A stretch of DNA of 11,257 bases from the NCBI GenBank assembly GCA_003503535.1, contig DOCI01000248.1:15561-26817 (forward strand), written 5' to 3'. Under the pieces are notes generated by a model. The model was not told the origin of the DNA. It did no database searches and was given only the letters and a program-made list of their open reading frames with translations. Every line of letters starts with the position of its first letter. Within the stretch, counting starts at the first letter, position 1. A program made the translations under genes and the position numbers. Source of the DNA: Planctomycetaceae bacterium (GTDB lineage: Bacteria; Planctomycetota; Planctomycetia; Planctomycetales; Planctomycetaceae). Shown here in pieces: positions 6,971 to 11,257 of this stretch.

Positions 6971-7064
6971 GGTTGAGGGTTTATTGTTGAGGGTTTATTG
7001 TTGTTGCGTTGTATGATGTGAGGAAAACAAATCCCTCAACATTCAACACTCAACTCTTAACCCT
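6971..7064. repeat. Gene-less IVS-like inverted-repeat element
   Basis: The left arm (6971-7003) has a perfect 14-base tandem, gttgagggtttatt twice (6972-6985 and 6986-6999). The right arm (7031-7064) reads ccctcaacattcaacactca and then actcttaaccctt. The arms are inverted relative to each other; gttgaggg (6986-6993) pairs with ccctcaac (7033-7040). The ~27-base middle holds no gene. The arms use the same GTTGAGGG/GTTGAGTG words as those around the four-helix-bundle gene at 8320-8685. The right arm overlaps the last codons of shell gene 3. Confidence 0.7.
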
Positions 7065-7334
7065 TATTTCGTCCAAAATCGCCGCATTGCTGCCGTCGAT
7101 TGGTTTTTGTTCGGGATGAAAAGGGGCAGAGGCTTCCGGGCCTTCGGCGATGGCGACGATGGTTCCGTTGCCAGCTCCGAATTCGTCGTAGATCACGAAT
7201 GATTCTTCGCGTTCGTCCGACGTTCCTTTCAAGTTCTCCAGTGTCAACGGCACGACCATTCGGTAGGAACCACCCTTCAAGGAAGGATGCCAGGTCGAGA
7301 GGGTCACTTTGCCGATAATTTCGCCGATTCTCAT
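7050..7334 (-). CDS. BMC pentamer shell protein 3 (EutN/CcmL type)
   Basis: The protein has 94 residues from the ATG at 7334. That start is favoured over one 25 codons upstream because it has ACGGAGAA 8 bases before it, begins at the conserved MRIGEIIGKVTLS strand, and overlaps the preceding stop codon as ATGA. The pore-region motif YDEFGAGNGT (BMC-P pattern GAGxG) is intact, and NAAILDEI near the end is the usual last strand. Such pentamers cap the vertices of the icosahedral shell. It is one of three distinct pentamer paralogues in this operon, as in known PVM loci. The last four residues (RVKS) and the TGA stop are encoded by the repeat element at 6971-7064, so the original C-terminus seems to have been replaced. 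Confidence 0.88.
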   Translation of the reverse strand: MRIGEIIGKVTLSTWHPSLKGGSYRMVVPLTLENLKGTSDEREESFVIYDEFGAGNGTIVAIAEGPEASAPFHPEQKPIDGSNAAILDEIRVKS

Positions 7335-8023
7335 AATGTGTTCTCCGTCATGAGCTGATGAAAAATCTGGCGGTATTCCATGAAACTCAATCCGCTGGCG
7401 GGAAGACAAATCACGTTGGCTTTCACTTCCGCAATCGCCGGCAAATCAGCAACGCGTGAAATGATGACGCCACGAACCTGCTCACTACGATTCACTTCAC
7501 AACAGGCGGTTGCCACTTTGTCCGTGAAAATCATGTAACCGCGTTTGTTTCCCCGAGCCACTTCCTGCTGAGCCAACTTGACGGCTGCAGCAGTGGAGTC
7601 ACTCAACTCCTGCGACCAGCGACTGTTTGATGATTTCTCTAAATTCTGCAGACAGCTGTTCAAAGTTTCTGAGGCTGAGACGACAAGTCCATGCCATCCA
7701 TTTTGTTTGCTTTCACTTTTTACTGTCTGGTTCTGTGTTGTCGCCACATCAACTGATTCAACGGTGATGTTTTTCTCACGCAAATAATCTCTGGCCGCTG
7801 GTGTGATGATGGCTTTCGGTGAGACTCTAACTGTCTTATTTGTACCAACTTTTTCCGTCAGCAAATCAGCGGTCACAACTGCTGACTGAATCACGGCCAC
7901 GTTATTCAACTTAGGTTGACTAACTGGCTCAATTGCTGACACCAACGGACGATCCTCACGTTGCCGCAATTGCTGCAGCACGCTTTGGACGATTCCATCA
8001 ATGTCAATCTGATCCAGGTTCAT
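7331..8023 (-). CDS. PVM-BMC protein with RpiB-like C-terminal domain
   Basis: The protein has 230 residues in three parts. Residues 1-22 (MNLDQIDIDGIVQSVLQQLR) form an amphipathic helix of encapsulation-peptide type, much like the N-terminus of the aldehyde dehydrogenase. Residues 30-95 contain VRVSPKAIITPAARDYL, a motif style that recurs in other BMC-associated proteins. Residues 110-228 resemble a degenerate RpiB/LacAB sugar-phosphate isomerase: repeated short strands, VARGNKRGYMIFTDKVATAC where RpiB has its GIALCGTG-type loop, VRGVIISR where RpiB has GIRAA, and KANVICLPA where RpiB has ANVLCLG. The canonical catalytic residues cannot be confirmed. The stop codon overlaps the start of shell gene 3 (ATGA), and the gene begins 8 bases after shell gene 2, so the three are tightly coupled. 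No Shine-Dalgarno is visible. It could be a cargo isomerase-like protein or a structural adaptor. Confidence 0.65.
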   Translation of the reverse strand: MNLDQIDIDGIVQSVLQQLRQREDRPLVSAIEPVSQPKLNNVAVIQSAVVTADLLTEKVGTNKTVRVSPKAIITPAARDYLREKNITVESVDVATTQNQTVKSESKQNGWHGLVVSASETLNSCLQNLEKSSNSRWSQELSDSTAAAVKLAQQEVARGNKRGYMIFTDKVATACCEVNRSEQVRGVIISRVADLPAIAEVKANVICLPASGLSFMEYRQIFHQLMTENTL

Positions 8024-8031
8024 AAAATTAT

Positions 8032-8286
8032 TTAGTCTTGTATTCCAATAATCGCATATCTCACAGGAGAAGCCTCACTTTTCATCATCTCCTTCACCGC
8101 GGCTCCGTCTGTTGTCAACATCACCGTATCACCAACCCCTGCTCCCAAATTATCGACTGCCAGCAACGGAAACCCATCCGGCGATCCATCCGCCATCAAA
8201 GGCTGCACCACCAGCATCCGCCACCCGGTCATTGCCGGATATTTCACGGTCGCAGTCGCATTTCCATGTACGTTGGCAAGTTGCAT
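8032..8286 (-). CDS. BMC pentamer shell protein 2 (EutN/CcmL type)
   Basis: The protein is 84 residues and matches the BMC-P fold throughout: [19 protein letters not shown], then WRMLVVQPL, then the pore motif [18 protein letters not shown], and a final YAIIGIQD strand. The length is standard for a single EutN/CcmL domain. It forms a vertex pentamer. The inverted-repeat arm of the four-helix-bundle element ends only about 3 bases before the ATG, leaving actcaaccaaa in place of a Shine-Dalgarno. Its translation must therefore rely on coupling, on unstructured A-rich leader sequence, or on SD-independent initiation. The next gene starts 8 bases after its stop. Confidence 0.9.
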   Translation of the reverse strand: MQLANVHGNATATVKYPAMTGWRMLVVQPLMADGSPDGFPLLAVDNLGAGVGDTVMLTTDGAAVKEMMKSEASPVRYAIIGIQD

Positions 8287-8289
8287 TTT

Positions 8290-8721
8290 GGTTGAGTGTT
8301 TATGGTTAAGGGTTGAGGGTTATTTTTCTTTAAGGCTGTTTTTTAATCCACTGAGCATTTTTGAAATGCTATGACACAAATTGATTGTTCTATTAAAATC
8401 TTCTTCGGTTATGAACTGCTGAATTTTGGCAACATGTAAATGTGACACGACTTCCATTAGTGAACCGTATGCGATTCCAATAAATCTTTTGAAGTCTTTC
8501 GTTGAACCTCGTCCACTTCCTTCTGCAATGTTTGCAGCCACGCTGTTCGAGGATCTTCTTAATTGATTGGTTAATCCAAACCGTTCATCACCAGGGAAAT
8601 TTCGAGTGATCTGATAAACGAGTGAAGTCAACTCAATGGCATACTGCCAAACTTCCAATCGTTCGAAACCAAATCGACCGTTCATCAATTACCCTCAACA
8701 CTCAACTTTCAACCCTCAACA
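8290..8721. mobile_element. IVS-like element: inverted arms flanking a four-helix-bundle gene
   Basis: The left arm (8290-8321) and right arm (8690-8721) consist of GTTGAGGG, GTTGAGTG and GGTTAAGGG words in opposite orientation. Nested pairing is possible: gttgagtg (8291-8298) with cactcaac (8699-8706), and gttgagggt (8312-8320) with accctcaac (8691-8699). Between the arms is only the S23-type gene. One end abuts the aldehyde dehydrogenase stop codon (8723-8725) and the other lies about 3 bases before the ATG of shell gene 2. No target duplication is evident. The layout copies that of 23S rRNA intervening sequences, which are an IVP-type gene within a long stem. Mobility is inferred from position, the arms and the gene-less relative at 6971-7064. 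Confidence 0.6.
8320..8685 (-). CDS. Four-helix-bundle protein (S23/IVP family)
   Basis: The protein has 121 residues from the ATG at 8685 (a TTG lies one codon upstream). It shows the family signature: FERLEVWQYAIELTSLVYQ, then FPGDERFGLTNQLRRSSNSV, then AANIAEGSGRGSTKDFKRFI, and GIAYGSLMEVVSHL. This family, first known from ORFs inside 23S rRNA intervening sequences, forms small pentameric four-helix bundles (avd-like); its biochemical role is uncertain and RNA or DNA binding is often proposed. The start is served by GAGGG 6 bases upstream, which belongs to the flanking repeat arm, so the element supplies its own ribosome site. It has no metabolic link to the microcompartment and is read in the same direction as the operon that contains it. 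It appears to be a passenger gene. Confidence 0.88.
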   Translation of the reverse strand: MNGRFGFERLEVWQYAIELTSLVYQITRNFPGDERFGLTNQLRRSSNSVAANIAEGSGRGSTKDFKRFIGIAYGSLMEVVSHLHVAKIQQFITEEDFNRTINLCHSISKMLSGLKNSLKEK

Positions 8722-8722
8722 A

Positions 8723-10153
8723 TTACACTATCCTCAAATCATCAACCATCACACACCGTCGTTGCCGAGTAAAGGTCATCGGGTTTGTCACTCCTTCACC
8801 TGTCGGAGTCGCGATGCTGAAGGACAGATACCCTTCTCCGCCGAGACCTAAGCCGGCTGGTGAAGGGCCGTTTTTAATGAACAGAGTTGTATCCATGCGG
8901 CGTCCCATGGTGGACATTGTGCGGACATTGCGTGAGTGAATCAGGCTGGTGTGTCGGAAGCCGTGTTCGTATTTTTCGCATAAATCGATACCGTGATCGG
9001 CATTGCGGCAGCGGACGATTGGAACGAAAGGCATCATCTGTTCTTCGGGAACGAACGGGTTCTGTTCATCGGTTTCGCCGAACAGGAGTGGTGTCGCTTC
9101 CGGTAATGACATCCCGGCATGTTTGGCCAGTACAGAGGCGTGTTGTCCGACGAGATCCCGATTCAGGTGCCAGTGATCGTCTTTGTTTTCTGGGGGGCTG
9201 AAAGCGGCTTTGGTCAGTTGGTCGATCTGGCTCGAATTCATACGAGCAGCTCCTGCTCGATCCATCGCGGCCATGAATTCATTGAATACGGACTCAACTA
9301 CGAAGACTTCTTTTTCACCGATACAGAGCAGGTTGTTATCATATCCTCCGCCAGCAATGATTGAACGAGCAGCATTATCGAGGTCGGCAGTTTCGTCGAC
9401 GAGAACTGGAGGATTTCCCGGCCCGGCGACAATCGCTTTCTTTCTGCTGGCCATCGCTGCTCGGGCAACGCCCGGTCCGCCGGTGACACACAGGACTTTT
9501 ACATCACGATGCTGAAAGATTCGCTCAGCCGATTCCAATGTTGGCTCAGAAACAATCGTGACCACATTCTGCAAACCGGTTGCGGCATAAATGGCCCGGT
9601 TGAAACGTCGTACACCTTCGCAAGCGATTTTCTTACCGCTCGGGTGAGGATTGACGACCATGGAGTTTCCAGAGGCAACCATATTAATGACATTGCCAGC
9701 CAGTGTCGGCAGGGAGTGAGTGACGGGAGTAATCGCACCGATGACGCCGAAGGGAGCGTATTCGACAATCATCAAACCGTGATCGCCGCTCATCGCATCG
9801 GTTTTCATCCATTCGGTGCCGGGCACTTTTTTGATGATCTGCAGCTTCTCGATTTTGTGTTCGAGGCGTCCAACTTTGGTTTCCTGATACTCGAGTTTTC
9901 CGAGTTCCTCAGATTGCTCGAAGCAAATCCGTTTCACGATTTCGACGATCTTCGCCCGATCTTCCATGCTCGCTTCCCGCAAGCCAGCGAAACCTTCGTT
10001 GGCTGCGGCAATCGCCTGATCGGTGTCTGCAAACACACCCCAGTCGCCATCCTGACGTTCCCGTTTCGGCACACTGGTTCCGTTATTCTTTTTCTGCAAC
10101 TCAGCCAGAACTTCTTGAACAACGCTGCGAATTGTGTCTTCAGTAGATTGCAT
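8723..10153 (-). CDS. CoA-acylating aldehyde dehydrogenase (PduP-like)
   Basis: The protein is 476 residues, standard for PduP/EutE-type enzymes that oxidise an aldehyde with NAD and CoA to an acyl-CoA. In a PVM compartment the substrate should be L-lactaldehyde and the product lactyl-CoA. Residues 1-21 ([20 protein letters not shown]) form an amphipathic encapsulation helix followed by a flexible linker to about 35. [10 protein letters not shown] (141-150) and [10 protein letters not shown] (166-175) lie in the Rossmann region, TGGPGV (224-229) is the nucleotide loop, and [14 protein letters not shown] carries the catalytic Cys277. A C-terminal GEG-rich loop ([19 protein letters not shown]) is typical of the family. 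The ATG at 10153 has GAGG about 8 bases upstream. The stop codon directly abuts the inserted four-helix-bundle element, and a palindromic repeat lies in the 244-base gap upstream. Confidence 0.93.
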   Translation of the reverse strand: MQSTEDTIRSVVQEVLAELQKKNNGTSVPKRERQDGDWGVFADTDQAIAAANEGFAGLREASMEDRAKIVEIVKRICFEQSEELGKLEYQETKVGRLEHKIEKLQIIKKVPGTEWMKTDAMSGDHGLMIVEYAPFGVIGAITPVTHSLPTLAGNVINMVASGNSMVVNPHPSGKKIACEGVRRFNRAIYAATGLQNVVTIVSEPTLESAERIFQHRDVKVLCVTGGPGVARAAMASRKKAIVAGPGNPPVLVDETADLDNAARSIIAGGGYDNNLLCIGEKEVFVVESVFNEFMAAMDRAGAARMNSSQIDQLTKAAFSPPENKDDHWHLNRDLVGQHASVLAKHAGMSLPEATPLLFGETDEQNPFVPEEQMMPFVPIVRCRNADHGIDLCEKYEHGFRHTSLIHSRNVRTMSTMGRRMDTTLFIKNGPSPAGLGLGGEGYLSFSIATPTGEGVTNPMTFTRQRRCVMVDDLRIV

Positions 10154-10253
10154 CAGATCGTCCTCGTTATGTTAATTCGCTCGAAATGAAGCGATGTTTC
10201 ATAAATCCATTTGCTGTCTTGCAGCATCAGTCTCAATAATTCAAATGTTATCC

Positions 10254-10336
10254 GGGTGGCGGGGGCGCTCCGCGTTAGCGGATGCCCCCGGAAGTCCTGA
10301 TTCGGGGGCTTCTCTTCGAGAGCGCCCCCGCCACCC
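10254..10336. repeat. Palindromic repeat family B
   Basis: The outer arms gggtggcgggggcgctc (10254-10270) and gagcgcccccgccaccc (10320-10336) are perfectly complementary over 17 bp. Two hairpins nest inside: ccgc-gtta-gcgg (10270-10281) and gcccccg (10284-10290) with cgggggc (10303-10309). The RNA or single strand would fold as a three-way junction. It fills the gap between the membrane-protein gene and the aldehyde dehydrogenase gene. A second copy begins at 11236. Terminal sequence and design match family A (gggtggctgggg...ccccagccac), so the two look like subfamilies. Confidence 0.8.
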
Positions 10337-10397
10337 ATGATCAATTATGGACTTCAAAATTGTTTGACTCTAAAGTCAACTTATGTCTCGTGATCCC

Positions 10398-10880
10398 TCA
10401 CGCCTGAAAATTCTCAAATTCCTGCATTTCCATTCGATTGCGAATCCAATTATCGATTCGTCCTGGCCAGGGGAGTCGGGCAATCATCAGTAAAAACAAT
10501 CCTCCCAAAATGGGAAGCGAGTATTTGTGAGCCACAGCCAGATTCAAGAAGGCCGGGCCTTCCATCAACGCGTAGGCGATAATCGTCTTGATCTGAAAGA
10601 CTTGCAGATATTCTTGCTCACTCAGTTTCTGTTGCTTCGCTTTGGCTTCGGATTCTTTAGACTTCACAATGATTGGTGGCACGACAAAGGAAGTGAGCAC
10701 CATCATCGCAGTGATACCCAGAAAAATGGCCGTCAGTACGGAATCTTCCTGCGGGTTGTTCAAGTTCCCCAGCACAAAAAACATGCCGGTTGCAATCACA
10801 ACTCCGCCGGTCAAGGCGAGAGCAATGATCAAAATGATCAACTTCTGTTGAATCATTGCAGGAGATTGCTGATCCATCAT
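10398..10880 (-). CDS. BMC-operon membrane protein, about four helices
   Basis: The protein has 160 residues. Likely membrane helices are at 14-38 (LIILIIALALTGGVVIATGM region), 49-72 (a VLTAIFLGITAMMVLTSFVV stretch), 97-118 (weaker) and 121-136 (LPILGGLFLLMIARL). Residues 74-95 form a Lys/Glu/Gln-rich loop, probably a short charged helix, and the C-terminal 25 residues are charged. The start overlaps the stop of shell gene 1 as ATGA; a second in-frame ATG follows at 10877, and GAGGAGG lies just upstream, better spaced for the second one. No enzyme motif is recognised. Its coupling to a shell gene suggests a role tied to the compartment, such as transport or membrane tethering, but that is inference. 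Confidence 0.75.
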   Translation of the reverse strand: MMDQQSPAMIQQKLIILIIALALTGGVVIATGMFFVLGNLNNPQEDSVLTAIFLGITAMMVLTSFVVPPIIVKSKESEAKAKQQKLSEQEYLQVFQIKTIIAYALMEGPAFLNLAVAHKYSLPILGGLFLLMIARLPWPGRIDNWIRNRMEMQEFENFQA

Positions 10881-11194
10881 TCCTCCTCATTCTTGTCGTA
10901 CACTTGTGCGTTGTGCACAGTCACCTCATCGACAATGCCAATGATGGCGGCATCGATTGGCAGTTTTTTCGTCTCTTCGGTATATCGGGCAGACGATCCC
11001 TGCACACACAGCACGACTTCTCCGACACCGGCTCCGACAGTATCGACGACAATGAAAGTTCGGCCCGTTGATTTGAGAGAGTCTTTATTCTTCTCATCGA
11101 CACGCAACGGCTCGACAACGAACAGCGTCTGGCCGACCATGGAATCGACCTTGTGAGTCGAAACAATGCTGCCTGTGATGCGTCCGATGAACAT
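10877..11194 (-). CDS. BMC pentamer shell protein 1 (EutN/CcmL type)
   Basis: The protein has 105 residues from the ATG at 11194, chosen because GGAGA lies 8 bases upstream and MFIGRITGSIVSTHKVDSM is the conserved first strand; a TTG nine codons earlier is a poor alternative. VGQTLFVVEPL, the pore motif VDTVGAGVGEVVL, and AAIIGIVDEVTV complete a single BMC-P domain. The tail after VDEVTV (HNAQVYDKNEEE) is a short acidic extension not seen in the other two pentamers here. The stop overlaps the start of the membrane-protein gene. It is the first BMC gene visible, and a palindromic repeat lies about 40 bases before its start, so any upstream BMC genes would be beyond that repeat. Confidence 0.9.
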   Translation of the reverse strand: MFIGRITGSIVSTHKVDSMVGQTLFVVEPLRVDEKNKDSLKSTGRTFIVVDTVGAGVGEVVLCVQGSSARYTEETKKLPIDAAIIGIVDEVTVHNAQVYDKNEEE

Positions 11195-11235
11195 ATCCGT
11201 TTCTCCGAAAAGAATTTCCAAACATCAAATCAATC

Positions 11236-11257
11236 CGGGGTGGCGGGGGCGCTCCGC
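11236..11257. repeat. Palindromic repeat family B, cut by the window edge
   Basis: ggggtggcgggggcgctccgc at the right edge matches the left arm of the 10254-10336 element for about 20 bases, including the ccgc that begins its first inner hairpin. It has the same orientation as that copy. The rest lies outside the window. Confidence 0.65.

Noticed and set aside
6971..7064. Short repeats as a CRISPR array
   Set aside because: Units are ~14 bases, adjacent, and partly inverted, with no regular spacers and no cas genes.
9509..10189. A 226-codon open frame on the plus strand
   Set aside because: It lies antisense to the aldehyde dehydrogenase gene, shows no family motif, and the minus-strand frame has full enzyme motifs.
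10254..10336. Family B palindrome as a plain intrinsic terminator
   Set aside because: It is inside the operon, has no U-run on either strand, and recurs with multi-hairpin structure, which fits a dispersed repeat better.
10153..10344. A 63-codon minus-strand open frame upstream of the aldehyde dehydrogenase
   Set aside because: It translates the family B palindrome and has no protein character.
10527..11156. A 209-codon open frame on the plus strand
   Set aside because: It crosses two coupled minus-strand genes (a shell pentamer and a membrane protein) and its product is His/Ser-rich with no recognisable domain.
4977..11194. The BMC locus as a wholly new compartment type
   Set aside because: Three pentamer paralogues with a class II aldolase and a PduP-like enzyme match the described PVM type. 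The novelty lies in the inserted elements and less-known operon members.

Overview
The window reads as a Planctomycetota chromosome. Most of the right half is a bacterial microcompartment (BMC) operon of the PVM type (Planctomycetes-Verrucomicrobia microcompartment), the kind linked to L-fucose and L-rhamnose breakdown. It carries three different EutN/CcmL-type pentamer shell genes, a CoA-acylating aldehyde dehydrogenase and a class II aldolase with an extra C-terminal helix. The assignment rests on protein motifs and gene content; no database search was possible and the genus cannot be named.

Layout from left to right. 1-765 (minus): 5' part of a secreted ClpP/NfeD-like protein that runs off the left edge. 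766-1255: non-coding, with a palindromic repeat and a second, solo repeat arm. 1256-4220 (minus): a large SLBB-domain membrane protein followed by a degenerate actin-fold protein. 4541-4762 (plus): a small membrane protein with a zinc ribbon. 4763-4976: a convergent gap with a terminator-like hairpin and another palindromic repeat. 4977-11194 (minus): the BMC operon.

The BMC operon is transcribed right to left: pentamer shell protein 1, four-helix membrane protein, aldehyde dehydrogenase, an inserted four-helix-bundle (S23/IVP) gene, pentamer shell protein 2, an RpiB-like protein, pentamer shell protein 3, aldolase, lactate/malate-type dehydrogenase. From what is known of PVM compartments, the aldolase should split fuculose-1-P or rhamnulose-1-P into DHAP and L-lactaldehyde inside the shell, and the aldehyde dehydrogenase should turn lactaldehyde into lactyl-CoA. 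The dehydrogenase at the end could handle NAD(H) or 2-hydroxyacid balance. Hexameric shell proteins, phosphotransacylase and acetate kinase are not seen and probably lie beyond the right edge. Aldolase, aldehyde dehydrogenase and RpiB-like protein each carry a terminal amphipathic helix that looks like an encapsulation peptide.

The most unusual feature is that the operon is riddled with repeats. A four-helix-bundle gene flanked by inverted GTTGAGGG-rich arms sits exactly between the aldehyde dehydrogenase stop codon and the next shell gene. A gene-less version of the same arms sits between the third shell gene and the aldolase. This resembles the intervening sequences (IVS) of 23S rRNA genes, but in a protein-coding operon. 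Two related families of ~80-bp nested palindromes also occur, one apparently bracketing the shell/membrane gene pair and the other bracketing the SLBB/actin-like/zinc-ribbon block.
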